Of a DNA stretch of 64,000 bases, positions 8,050 through 16,164 are shown piece after piece. Position 1 is the stretch's first letter, and every line of letters begins with the position of its first letter. The notes under the pieces were generated by a model. The model was given only the letters and a program-made list of their open reading frames with translations. It made no database searches and was not told where the DNA came from. The stretch is from Gammaproteobacteria bacterium (GTDB lineage: Bacteria; Pseudomonadota; Gammaproteobacteria; Nitrosococcales; Methylophagaceae): assembly GCA_029248745.1 (NCBI GenBank), contig JAQWIT010000008.1, positions 1 to 64,000 of the forward strand, written 5' to 3'. Position numbers and translations under genes: made by a program.

Positions 8050-8974
8050 AAAAAAGTTTAAAACGTTGGTTTTGGCAGTTGCTGCACAAGGCCTTTTAAC
8101 ATCAACAGTCGCTTTTGCAGATGAGTCAAAATATGGTTTTGGCCGAACCGCAACTCAAGAAGAAATCGCAGGTTGGGATATCGATATCCGTCCTGATGGT
8201 CAGGGTCTCCCTGCTGGTAGCGGTTCTGTCGCTGATGGTGAAGGCTTGTATGAAGCAAAATGTGCGTCATGTCATGGCTTGTTCGGTGAAGGTGAAGGCC
8301 GCTGGCCTGTCCTTGCCGGCGGTGAAGGTACACTCGCTCATGAGCGTCCAGAAAAGACCGTTGGTAGCTACTGGCCATATGCAAGCACCTTGTGGGATTA
8401 CACGCGACGAGCAATGCCCTTTACAGCGCCACAATCATTAACTGCTGATGAAACATATGCGATTACTGCTTATGTCTTATATCTCAATGAAATTGTTGAT
8501 GAAGAGTTTGTGTTAAGCAAAGAGAACTTTTCGACTATCAAAATGCCTAACGAGCCAAACTTCTTTGAAGATGATAGGCCTGATGTCAAAAACACAACAT
8601 GTATGAAAGATTGTAAAGACCCAGCATCTATCAAAGTGGTTTCTACTATTGCTGGTGTAACACCCCTCGAGCACCTAGAAGAAGGTGCTGCAGAAACAGC
8701 CGCAGAAGCTGCATCAGAGACTACTCATGGTAAAGCTATTTACAACCAATCTTGTGCAGTATGTCATGACCATGGTGTAGCTGGTTCTCCTAAAACGGGT
8801 GATGCTGACGCCTGGGGCGACAGGATCGCTACCGGAACTGAAATGCTCGTTAAACGTGCTATTACAGGCTATGTCGGTGACGAAGGTGTTATGCCTCCTA
8901 AAGGCGGTAACATGAGTCTAAGTGACGAGGATGTAGCTGAAGCTGTGCATTACATGATCGAGAAAAGTCAATAA
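8033..8974 (+). CDS. soxD: SoxD, dihaem cytochrome c subunit of sulfane dehydrogenase
   Basis: 313 residues with a Sec signal peptide (cleavage near AFADES). Two CXXCH haem sites, CASCH at residues 77-81 and CAVCH at 241-245, lie in two cytochrome domains, and the first domain has the Sox-type GEGRWPVLAGG. An Ala/Glu-rich linker at roughly residues 215-235 joins them. It accepts electrons from the Mo centre of SoxC. The start overlaps the end of soxC, and soxX follows 25 nt later. Confidence 0.93.
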   Translation: MYNSVKKKFKTLVLAVAAQGLLTSTVAFADESKYGFGRTATQEEIAGWDIDIRPDGQGLPAGSGSVADGEGLYEAKCASCHGLFGEGEGRWPVLAGGEGTLAHERPEKTVGSYWPYASTLWDYTRRAMPFTAPQSLTADETYAITAYVLYLNEIVDEEFVLSKENFSTIKMPNEPNFFEDDRPDVKNTTCMKDCKDPASIKVVSTIAGVTPLEHLEEGAAETAAEAASETTHGKAIYNQSCAVCHDHGVAGSPKTGDADAWGDRIATGTEMLVKRAITGYVGDEGVMPPKGGNMSLSDEDVAEAVHYMIEKSQ

Positions 8975-8999
8975 AGTTCTTAAGAGGATATAAGCTATC

Positions 9000-9341
9000 A
9001 TGAACAAGTTAACACAACTTCTTACAGCGATGCTCCTACTTCCATTACTGCTCTCTTCTGCATACGCAGACAACATAGCAGAAGGTAAAGAGATTTCTTT
9101 TGACAGAAAGAAAGGCAATTGCTTAGCATGTCATGCAATGGATGACGGCGAATTAGCTGGTTTAGTTGGGCCGCCTTTGATGATGATGAAAGTCAGGTTT
9201 CCGGACAGGGCCGTACTAAGGGAACAAGTCTGGGACCCGACAATCAGAAATCCCGCTACATCAATGCCACCATATGGTCGCCACCGTATGATGACGGAAG
9301 AAGAAATTGATAAAGTCGTGGACTATCTGTACACGCTTTAG
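9000..9341 (+). CDS. soxX: SoxX, monohaem cytochrome c of SoxAX
   Basis: 113 residues with a signal peptide ending at AYAD. One CLACH haem site at residues 41-45 and a late methionine within SMPPYG as likely axial ligand give the short SoxX layout. SoxAX joins thiosulfate to the cysteine of SoxY. AAGAGGATATAAGC precedes the ATG. Unusually, soxX and soxA are separated by soxYZ here. Confidence 0.93.
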   Translation: MNKLTQLLTAMLLLPLLLSSAYADNIAEGKEISFDRKKGNCLACHAMDDGELAGLVGPPLMMMKVRFPDRAVLREQVWDPTIRNPATSMPPYGRHRMMTEEEIDKVVDYLYTL

Positions 9342-9379
9342 TACCCAACAACGATAAGAAATAACCTGGAGAAAACACA

Positions 9380-9832
9380 ATGCAACGAAGATTACTACTT
9401 AAAAGCCTGTTAGGCTTTACAACAATGGCTGCAGCAATGACTGCTATGCCAAGACTAGCAATGGCTAAATGGTCTAAAGCATTCGATAATGGTACCGTTG
9501 ATGGTGCCTTAAATGACCTGTACGGCAGTGCAGAACTGACTGCTGATGACGCAATTAAATTAAAAGTGCCAGAAATTGCTGAAAATGGTTCTGTTGTTCC
9601 TGTTACTGTGAAGTCAAAAATGGCTAACGTAACAAACATCAGTATCTTTGCAGACAAAAACCCACAACCTCTAGCAGCCTCTTTCACATTACCAGAGGGT
9701 GCTGCTGCAGAAGTTTCTATCCGTATTCGGCTTGGTGAAACTCAAGTCGTAAAAGCGGTCGTTGAAGCTGATGGTAAGCTCTACACTAAACAGCAAGAAG
9801 TTAAGGTAACAATCGGCGGCTGTGGCGGTTAA
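9380..9832 (+). CDS. soxY: SoxY, covalent sulfur carrier subunit
   Basis: 150 residues. The leader starts MQRRLLLKSLLGF, a twin-arginine type signal. The protein ends in the conserved swinging arm GGCGG, with C148 as the residue that carries the sulfur substrate. It forms a heterodimer with SoxZ, encoded 27 nt downstream, and visits SoxAX, SoxB and SoxCD in turn. CTGGAGAAAAC precedes the ATG. Confidence 0.96.
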   Translation: MQRRLLLKSLLGFTTMAAAMTAMPRLAMAKWSKAFDNGTVDGALNDLYGSAELTADDAIKLKVPEIAENGSVVPVTVKSKMANVTNISIFADKNPQPLAASFTLPEGAAAEVSIRIRLGETQVVKAVVEADGKLYTKQQEVKVTIGGCGG

Positions 9833-9859
9833 TCACTAAAAGATATTGAGGGTAGAAAC

Positions 9860-10162
9860 ATGAAAATTAAAGCAAAAATGAAAAAAGATATGGCTGTTGT
9901 CAAGGTACTTGCAAAGCACCCTATGGAAACGGGCCTTCGTAAAGACAAAAAAACAGATAAAGTTATCCCAGCTAAGTTCATCAAAGAACTTGTTTGTACA
10001 CATGGAGATAAAGTAGTGTTTCACGCTGACTTTGGCCGTGCGGTTTCTAAAAACCCATATGTGTCATTTTCATTCGCAGGCGCACAGAAAGGTGATACCA
10101 TTGCAATGACATGGACCGATAACACAAACGAAACGCTGACTGTTGAAGCGCCTGTTAAATAA
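9860..10162 (+). CDS. soxZ: SoxZ, sulfur carrier partner of SoxY
   Basis: 100 residues, the usual length, with no signal peptide; SoxZ is exported by riding with SoxY through Tat. Immunoglobulin-like beta fold with HPMETGLRKDKKT near the start and GAQKGDTIAMTWTDN near the end, both typical. GAGGGTAGAAAC precedes the ATG. Confidence 0.95.
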   Translation: MKIKAKMKKDMAVVKVLAKHPMETGLRKDKKTDKVIPAKFIKELVCTHGDKVVFHADFGRAVSKNPYVSFSFAGAQKGDTIAMTWTDNTNETLTVEAPVK

Positions 10163-10186
10163 GACGATACATTCAAGGATCTTTAT

Positions 10187-11023
10187 ATGAAAGGTTTAAC
10201 TTGTTTGTCTGCAATACTGCTTGGTTCACTGCTTGTTAGCGCCCCAAGTTATGCAGATCCTCAGTCTGACCAAGACGAAATCAGGACTTTTTTCCAAAAA
10301 CGTTTCCCTAAAGTCGAACTGGCAGGTTTTGCTGATGGTGCATATGCCATTAATGAAAATGCTCGCAGCCAATGGTTAGAAATTGAAGAATTTCCACCTT
10401 ACGAAGATGCCGTCGATGAAGGTCAAGAATACTTTGAAACACCTTTTGCAAACGGTAAAAGTTACGCTGACTGCTTCCCTAACGGCGGTATAGGTATTAA
10501 GCAGGATTACCCAAAATTTGATACTGACAGCGGTGAAGTCATCACTATCGAATATGCCATCAACCAATGTCGCACAAGCAATGGCGAAGAAGCTTTGCCA
10601 TACGGACAAGGCGAGCTCGCTTATGTCTCGGCTTACATGGCATCAACATCTAGAGACAATATTATTAATGTCATTATTCCAGATGATGAACGTGCTTTAG
10701 CCGCTTATGATGCGGGTAAGAGAATGTTTTATGAGCGAAAAGGCCAGCTTAACATGGCATGTGCTACTTGTCATATCAGCATTGCTGGCTCGCAATTGCG
10801 TGCAGAGATCACAAGCCCGGCATTAGGTCATACAACCCATTTCCCTGCATTTCGTTTCGCTTGGGATGATATCGGCACTTTACAAAAACGTTATGCGGGT
10901 TGTAATACACAAGTTCGTGCTAAACCCTTTGCACTTCAAAGTGAGCAATACCGTAACTTAGAGTATTTCCATACATATATGGCTAATGGCTTGCCGCTCA
11001 ATGGCCCAGGCTCAAGGAAATAA
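10187..11023 (+). CDS. soxA: SoxA, cytochrome c subunit of SoxAX (monohaem type)
   Basis: 278 residues with a signal peptide ending at SYADP. Only one CXXCH (CATCH, residues 192-196) is present. In place of the N-terminal haem site there are two lone cysteines (C96 and C128), as in the SoxA subgroup where a disulfide replaces the first haem. The catalytic cysteine is C239 in YAGCNTQVRAKPF. With SoxX it oxidatively couples thiosulfate to SoxY. The soxK-like gene starts 4 nt after the stop. Confidence 0.93.
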   Translation: MKGLTCLSAILLGSLLVSAPSYADPQSDQDEIRTFFQKRFPKVELAGFADGAYAINENARSQWLEIEEFPPYEDAVDEGQEYFETPFANGKSYADCFPNGGIGIKQDYPKFDTDSGEVITIEYAINQCRTSNGEEALPYGQGELAYVSAYMASTSRDNIINVIIPDDERALAAYDAGKRMFYERKGQLNMACATCHISIAGSQLRAEITSPALGHTTHFPAFRFAWDDIGTLQKRYAGCNTQVRAKPFALQSEQYRNLEYFHTYMANGLPLNGPGSRK

Positions 11024-11027
11024 CATC

Positions 11028-11387
11028 ATGGCAAAAACAACTTATTCTGCTTTCTTGGTTTTGCTTGCAGCCAGTGTAATAATGACTGGCTGTTCTGATT
11101 CAGGAATGGACACTGCTACAGAAAATCCTGCAACAGCACAACATGACGAGGCAGTCGATCTTGATACTTTGATCACAGATGCTGAGTCTTCACTTGCTGA
11201 AGCGGACAACCTCGGTTTTGCATGGAGTGTCACAGCGCCTCTTTTAGAGGAAGCCCACACTGCAGCCAAAGCCGGTAACGAAGAGCAAGCGATTGCTCTG
11301 TTCCAAGAAGTGAAACACCAATCTATGCTTGCTATAGAACAGGCTCACTATGCCGAGAAACATTGGCAATTACTTATCCCAAAGTAA
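11028..11387 (+). CDS. soxK: SoxK-like SoxAX-binding lipoprotein
   Basis: 119 residues from the ATG at 11028, 4 nt after soxA; the longer ORF-track start would lie inside soxA. Lipoprotein signal peptide with lipobox MTGC (C22). The mature part is mostly helical, with AWSVTAPLLEEAHTAAKAG and repeated Ala/Glu/Gln segments like the small SoxAX-binding proteins (SoxK/SAXB) that sit beside soxA in purple sulfur bacteria and activate SoxAX. Position and pattern support the call. The lipid anchor is a feature I cannot compare without a search. Confidence 0.65.
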   Translation: MAKTTYSAFLVLLAASVIMTGCSDSGMDTATENPATAQHDEAVDLDTLITDAESSLAEADNLGFAWSVTAPLLEEAHTAAKAGNEEQAIALFQEVKHQSMLAIEQAHYAEKHWQLLIPK

Positions 11388-11428
11388 ATAATTAGTTTAC
11401 TTTCAAAATAATTGAAGGAGAAAGACAT

Positions 11429-12082
11429 ATGAATAAAACGACACTCAAAGTAGCTGCTCTGTTTTTGTCACTTTTCGCTGTAGGTTCAGCATCAGCGCTT
11501 GATGTGCAATTAACACCAGAATTACCGTCAGTTGATGTGATGAACCATGGTGAGACAGTGACCATCATGAGAAATCAAGATACTAAAAATATGATTCGTG
11601 CTGATTACGCAAAAACATCTAGAAAATGTCCTCCTTTCTGTATCCGCCCTATTGTTATCGCTGAAGGTGTTGAAACCTTAGGTGAATTAGAAATCATTCA
11701 CTACGTTAAAATGGCCAGTGATGGCGACGATTCAATTTTGGTTATTGATTCACGCACACCTGACTGGGTTGCCAAAGGAACAATTGCTGGTTCTGTTAAT
11801 ATTCCATGGACGCATCTAGATACTGCTAAAGGTGCGAGCCCATTTGATATTGCTGAAATCATGCAAGAGAAATTTGGCGTCGAAGAACAAGAAGGTCTTT
11901 GGAACTACTCTAAAGCTAAAACATTAGTTCTGTTTTGTAATGGCATGTGGTGTGGTCAGTCTCCACGTAACATAAAAACGCTATTAAAATTTGGCTACCC
12001 AGCTTCAAAAATCAAGTGGTACCGTGGTGGTATGCAGAACTGGGAAACGTTAGGTTTATCTACAGTTAAGCCACCTAAGTAA
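11429..12082 (+). CDS. soxL: SoxL-like periplasmic rhodanese
   Basis: 217 residues with a signal peptide ending at ASALD. A rhodanese domain occupies the C-terminal two-thirds: VIDSRTPDWVAKGTIAGSVNIPW, then the active loop CNGMWCGQS with likely catalytic C170, then WYRGGMQNWETLGL. A CPPFC pair near residue 68 precedes the domain. Rhodaneses encoded between soxK and soxB are called SoxL, and they have been proposed to move sulfur to or from the Sox carrier. AAGGAGAAAG precedes the ATG, and a terminator follows. Confidence 0.75.
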   Translation: MNKTTLKVAALFLSLFAVGSASALDVQLTPELPSVDVMNHGETVTIMRNQDTKNMIRADYAKTSRKCPPFCIRPIVIAEGVETLGELEIIHYVKMASDGDDSILVIDSRTPDWVAKGTIAGSVNIPWTHLDTAKGASPFDIAEIMQEKFGVEEQEGLWNYSKAKTLVLFCNGMWCGQSPRNIKTLLKFGYPASKIKWYRGGMQNWETLGLSTVKPPK

Positions 12083-12114
12083 GCATCTAGCTTTACTTAC
12101 ACTTTACAACAAGG

Positions 12115-12158
12115 CAGCCTGGGACTATGTTATCAAGACTAGTTCTGGGCTGTTTTTT
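12115..12158 (+). terminator. Terminator-like hairpin between soxL and soxB
   Basis: CAGCCTGGGACTA pairs, with G-U wobbles, with TAGTTCTGGGCTG and is followed by TTTTTT. It may reduce read-through into soxB, whose ATG is 27 nt downstream. Confidence 0.75.
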
Positions 12159-12184
12159 ATTATCTTACTGAAAAATGGTTAATT

Positions 12185-13945
12185 ATGAATCGTCGTGAAT
12201 TTACTCAGTTACTTGCTATCGCAAGTGCAGCCAATATTTTCCCTAGGACAGCGTTTTCTAATCACACTGCATCAAGACCGGAAAACATGTATGACATACC
12301 TAATTTTGGTAATGCTCGGCTGCTTCATATTACGGATAGTCACGCACAACTAAAGCCAATTTACTTTCGAGAGCCCAGTGTCAACATTGGCGTTCGCCAG
12401 GAAGATGGCAAACCACCCCATATCGTTGGTAAACCATTTCTAGATTATTTCAATATCAATGCCAATGGTATTCAATCACATGCTTTTACCTCTCTCGACT
12501 TCATTACAGCAGCAGAAAAATTTGGAAAAGTTGGCGGCTATGCTCACGTCAGTACTTTAGTTAAACAATTACGTCAAAGTTATGGTGATACTGACCGCTC
12601 ATTATTACTTGATGGCGGTGATACATGGCAGGGGTCAGCCACCGCTTATTGGACACGCGGCATGGATATGGTCGAAGCATCAAACTTGCTTGGGGTTGAT
12701 GTTATGACAGGACACTGGGAATTCACTTATCAAGATACTGAAGTCTTAAGTAATATCGAAGCCTTTAACGGAGAATTTATTGCGCACAACGTTAAAGTTA
12801 ACGAAGATGCCTTATTCGATGGTTCACCTGCTTACGATGAAGACACCGGTAACGCCTTTAAGCCATATACTATTAAAACGATGGGCAATCATCGCGTTGC
12901 TGTCATCGGACAGGCTTTCCCTTATACGCCAATAGCTAATCCAAGTCGTTTCATTCCAGATTGGACTTTTGGTATTCAAGCCCAAGAATTACAAGACCTT
13001 ATTGATGAGGTTAAGGAAACAGAGCAGCCTGATGCTGTCATACTCCTCTCTCATAATGGTATGGATGTCGATATCAAGCTTGCAGCGACTGTTGGTGGCT
13101 TAGACGCTATCTTAGGTGGACATACACATGATGGCGTACCTAAACCTGTCGAAGTTAGAAATGCTACTGGCGGTATCACATTAGTGACAAATGCTGGTTC
13201 AAACGGCAAATTTGTAGGCGTGTTAGACCTTGAATTGGGCAAAGGCCACGTTAAAGGCTTCCGTTACACCTTGCTGCCCGTTTTTTCTAACTACCTGGAA
13301 GCCGATGCAGAAATGGATACTTTCATCAATGATGTTCGTGCACCTTACGAAAGTCAGCTTAATGAAACCCTAGCTGTTTCTGATGAATTACTTTACCGTA
13401 GAGGTAACTTCAACGGTACCTTTGATCAGGTTATCTGCGATGCTCTTCGTGAAGTAAATGGTGCTGAAATTTCGTTATCACCTGGCTTCCGCTGGGGTAC
13501 GACCGTTATGCCAGGCCAAAACATTACCTTTGAACATGTTATGGATCAAACCTGCATCACTTACCCAGAAACCTACACACGTGAAATGACAGGTAGCGAA
13601 ATCAAGGCCATTCTTGAAGACGTCTGTGACAACTTATTCAATGTTGATCCTTTCTATCGTCAAGGCGGTGATATGGTTCGTGTTGGTGGTATGGATTATG
13701 TTTGTGACCCACTGGCAGGTTTTGGCGAACGCATCTCAAATATGACCCTAGATAGCGGTAAAACTATTGAGGCTGATAAGCGTTATAAGGTTGCTGGTTG
13801 GGCGACTGTGAACGCTCAGGCAGAAGGTGCGCCGATCTGGGATGTCGTTGCTGGTTACTTACGTGACAAGAAACAATTCTCAATTGAAAAGCTCAATACA
13901 CCGAAATTGAAGAATATGGCGGGTAACAAAGGCATTGTCACTTAA
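12185..13945 (+). CDS. soxB: SoxB, sulfate thiol hydrolase
   Basis: 586 residues, the usual length. Tat leader MNRREFTQLLAIASA. A metallophosphoesterase (5'-nucleotidase-like) fold with the metal-binding start TDSHAQLKPIYFREP, then LLDGGDTWQGSA, LLSHNGMDVD and GGHTHDG supplying di-manganese ligands, and a C-terminal nucleotidase-like domain with SPGFRWGT. It releases sulfate from SoxY-bound thiosulfate in the periplasm. It sits at the end of the sox cluster, after a hairpin. Confidence 0.97.
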   Translation: MNRREFTQLLAIASAANIFPRTAFSNHTASRPENMYDIPNFGNARLLHITDSHAQLKPIYFREPSVNIGVRQEDGKPPHIVGKPFLDYFNINANGIQSHAFTSLDFITAAEKFGKVGGYAHVSTLVKQLRQSYGDTDRSLLLDGGDTWQGSATAYWTRGMDMVEASNLLGVDVMTGHWEFTYQDTEVLSNIEAFNGEFIAHNVKVNEDALFDGSPAYDEDTGNAFKPYTIKTMGNHRVAVIGQAFPYTPIANPSRFIPDWTFGIQAQELQDLIDEVKETEQPDAVILLSHNGMDVDIKLAATVGGLDAILGGHTHDGVPKPVEVRNATGGITLVTNAGSNGKFVGVLDLELGKGHVKGFRYTLLPVFSNYLEADAEMDTFINDVRAPYESQLNETLAVSDELLYRRGNFNGTFDQVICDALREVNGAEISLSPGFRWGTTVMPGQNITFEHVMDQTCITYPETYTREMTGSEIKAILEDVCDNLFNVDPFYRQGGDMVRVGGMDYVCDPLAGFGERISNMTLDSGKTIEADKRYKVAGWATVNAQAEGAPIWDVVAGYLRDKKQFSIEKLNTPKLKNMAGNKGIVT

Positions 13946-13995
13946 ATTAATGGCATAGCCCCAATATCAAACCTCCTTTTATTTAAACCAAATAG

Positions 13996-14025
13996 TTGAC
14001 AATAAAATCCCTATCTCCAAATTAT
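13996..14025 (+). promoter_or_regulatory. Candidate sigma-70 promoter for the OsmC gene
   Basis: A perfect -35 hexamer TTGACA at 13996 is followed, 18 nt later, by a weak -10 (AATTAT). TATAAA nearby would need a 21-nt spacer. It lies about 60 nt upstream of the chosen ATG at 14085. Confidence 0.4.
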
Positions 14026-14084
14026 AAATGCCTAAGCATACTGCAAAGCGTAGTCATAAAGACAGATACTATGAGGATAACGCC

Positions 14085-14630
14085 ATGTCACAAACTGATG
14101 TAAAAAATGCCATGATGAAGATCATCACGGGCATTCAAGAAAACCCAAGCTCGTCTAAAGTTTTTTTCCGCGCAGCTACGCAGTGGGAAGAAGACGTTCG
14201 TTGTACAGCACAGGTAAGAGACTTCCCGCCAATGGTCATAGACGAACCGCCTGTTTTAGGTGGACAAGATGCTGGCCAAAACCCTGTCGAGCTCGTCCTA
14301 GTTGCATTAGGTACTTGCCAAGAAATCATGTATTCAGCTTATGCATCTGTCATGGGCGTTGAAATTGATTCTGTTAAAGTTAATGTGAAAGGTAATCTAG
14401 ACTTGAAAGGCATGTTTGGTCTTGATGAAACTGTTCCAGCTGGATTTACAGATGTTAGCTTTCAAACAGCTATCGAAAGTAGTGCCGATGACGAAGCATT
14501 GCTTAAACTTATAGAAGCTGCGGAAAGCAATTGTCCTGTATTAGACATCTTGACAAGAAAAGTGCCTGTCGATGGTACCGTGTCAATTAATGGGCGCGAC
14601 ATGAATAGCCTGATCAAAAAAAGTGTTTAA
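14085..14630 (+). CDS. OsmC/Ohr-family redox protein
   Basis: 181 residues from the ATG at 14085, chosen because GAGG lies 8 nt upstream and the extra 19 residues of the ORF-track start look non-coding. OsmC fold with the two family cysteines: ALGTCQEIMYSAY near residue 77 and NCPVLDILTRKVPV near residue 146. The family reduces peroxides or handles thiol/persulfide groups. Because it follows soxB, a role against organic hydroperoxides or reactive sulfur species is plausible. It is followed by a terminator. Confidence 0.85.
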   Translation: MSQTDVKNAMMKIITGIQENPSSSKVFFRAATQWEEDVRCTAQVRDFPPMVIDEPPVLGGQDAGQNPVELVLVALGTCQEIMYSAYASVMGVEIDSVKVNVKGNLDLKGMFGLDETVPAGFTDVSFQTAIESSADDEALLKLIEAAESNCPVLDILTRKVPVDGTVSINGRDMNSLIKKSV

Positions 14631-14655
14631 TTTTTGACCCGTACATGAAAATGTT

Positions 14656-14684
14656 GAGGGCTATCATATAGCCCTCTATTTCTT
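14656..14684 (+). terminator. Terminator after the OsmC gene
   Basis: GAGGGCTAT and ATAGCCCTC form a perfect 9-bp stem with a 3-nt loop, followed by TATTTCTT. Confidence 0.8.
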
Positions 14685-14756
14685 ATCCAAGCATCCTTTA
14701 CCCATTAAAGCTTCCGTGACACTATAGTACCCACTCCGACAACACCTTGCTCCAAA

Positions 14757-15683
14757 ATGAGTATTTCAATGTTTTATCTCAGACAAATCATTCTCACTAG
14801 CACAGCCTTCCTTGCTTTTCTGGCACCTCCCGTTTATGCAAACTATATAGAGGTCACGCTGCTCGGCACTGGTACACCTAGGCCAAGTCTAGAACGCTTT
14901 GGCCCCTCAACACTAGTTCAAGCAAAAGGCCAATACTTCCTCTTTGATAGCGGTCGCGGTACAACAATTCGCTTAACACAAGCAGGGGTGCCACTCTCGC
15001 AAATCGAACATATTTATCTTACTCACTTACACTCTGATCACATTTCAGGCTTGAGCGATCTTTCTTTAACAAGTTGGATCTGGCAAAGACCAACGCCCTT
15101 GAAGCTAACCGGGCCCACAGGCACAAAAAACTTAGCCGAACATCTCAACCAAGCTTATGCTGCTGATTTTGATTATCGTACGAAGAATACCGGATTAGAC
15201 CCTAAGACATTTAGTATTGAAGGCCATAATATTTCAACAGAAGACGTTGTATACAAGCAGGGTGGCATAACCATCACAGCCTTCCTAGTTGATCATCACC
15301 CTGTTAAACCTGCATTTGGTTACCGTATTGACTATGGGAATGCTAGCGTTGTCATCTCTGGCGATACAGCGTATTCCACCAACCTCATTAAACATGCAAA
15401 AGGCGTTGACCTACTCATTCATGAAATCGCCGCTGCTAATACTCAACTACTAGCACAGAACCCCCGACTCAAAAAAGTATTGTCTTATCACACAACGCCT
15501 GAGCAAGCTGGCCGATTATTTGAGATCGTCCAGCCCAAGGCGGCTGTCTATAACCATGTTTTATTATTTGGTATTGATGAAGAGACTATCCTAGAAACAA
15601 CGCGTTCTTTTTTTCAGGGAAACCTGCGTGTGGGTAAAGACTTAATGAAAATAGGTGTTGGTGAAACCATTACCTTTTATTAA
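14757..15683 (+). CDS. Exported MBL-fold metallohydrolase
   Basis: 308 residues with an N-terminal signal peptide (hydrophobic to about residue 28, PPVYANY cleavage region). The metallo-beta-lactamase fold has TLLGTGTPRP at its start, the zinc motif HLHSDH near residue 89, SGDTAYS, and the late histidines HEIAA and YHTTPEQAG. The LGTGTP start resembles RNase Z or arylsulfatase-type members, but export rules out RNA processing. The substrate is unknown; a sulfate ester or lactone is possible given the sulfur-gene setting. A second exported MBL protein is at 50755. Confidence 0.8.
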   Translation: MSISMFYLRQIILTSTAFLAFLAPPVYANYIEVTLLGTGTPRPSLERFGPSTLVQAKGQYFLFDSGRGTTIRLTQAGVPLSQIEHIYLTHLHSDHISGLSDLSLTSWIWQRPTPLKLTGPTGTKNLAEHLNQAYAADFDYRTKNTGLDPKTFSIEGHNISTEDVVYKQGGITITAFLVDHHPVKPAFGYRIDYGNASVVISGDTAYSTNLIKHAKGVDLLIHEIAAANTQLLAQNPRLKKVLSYHTTPEQAGRLFEIVQPKAAVYNHVLLFGIDEETILETTRSFFQGNLRVGKDLMKIGVGETITFY

Positions 15684-16164
15684 ACCAATTTCAAATTAAC
15701 CATTTAGTCAGTTTAAACTTTAATTCAGGCTTTTTTGAAAACTTCTTGGATCGAATTTGGTCTAGATATTCGTACAGTATAAAACTGGATATTTATGTCA
15801 TTTCACGCAGCATAACTTACTCTAACGAATTATCTCGTAATAATAGCCATATGATAGATAACACCGTATTCTTCCTGTACTTAGGGGCAATATTATTGAT
15901 TTAAAAAGCGCAGCAATCCTAGTATTAATACTAGGCTCTATTTCAATATCATTGATGTATCATCCGTGTAGGTATCTATCGATATAGGTATGTCAAGACT
16001 ATGATGCCTGCATGAAGGCGCATCATTTAAAGGCTAAAAACATCATTGAGTTTGGATTAAATTTTAACACTGGCAGAGAAAAACAGCCTTATGTTACTAT
16101 CTCTACCAAGCAGTATAAATTAAGTGTTTTAGTTTTGATGCGAATCGTAAATTTAGGAGATGAT
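15684..16164. other. Long leader/upstream region of mtoX
   Basis: About 480 nt. The ORF track extends mtoX into it, but those residues lack coding character and precede a signal peptide with its own Shine-Dalgarno. The region holds a perfect 18-bp palindrome (15918-15935) and a repeated TAGGTAT motif around TATCGATA near 15970-15990. No terminator or tRNA is visible. It is likely a regulated promoter region for methanethiol oxidation. Confidence 0.55.
15918..15935. promoter_or_regulatory. Perfect 18-bp palindrome upstream of mtoX
   Basis: CCTAGTATTAATACTAGG is fully self-complementary and lies 230 nt before the mtoX ATG. A site of this size and symmetry suits a dimeric regulator. It has no T run, so it is unlikely to be a terminator. 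The regulator is unknown. Confidence 0.5.

Noticed and set aside
8058-8441. Overlapping ORFs on both strands inside soxD
   Set aside because: Shadows of soxD, whose two CXXCH haem sites and signal peptide fix the true frame.
9256-9687. 143-residue minus-strand ORF
   Set aside because: Antisense to soxX and soxY, which are clearly coding; no ribosome binding site or family signal.
16012-16164. N-terminal extension of mtoX in the ORF track
   Set aside because: The residues precede a good signal peptide and ribosome binding site at 16165 and are not typical of the family.
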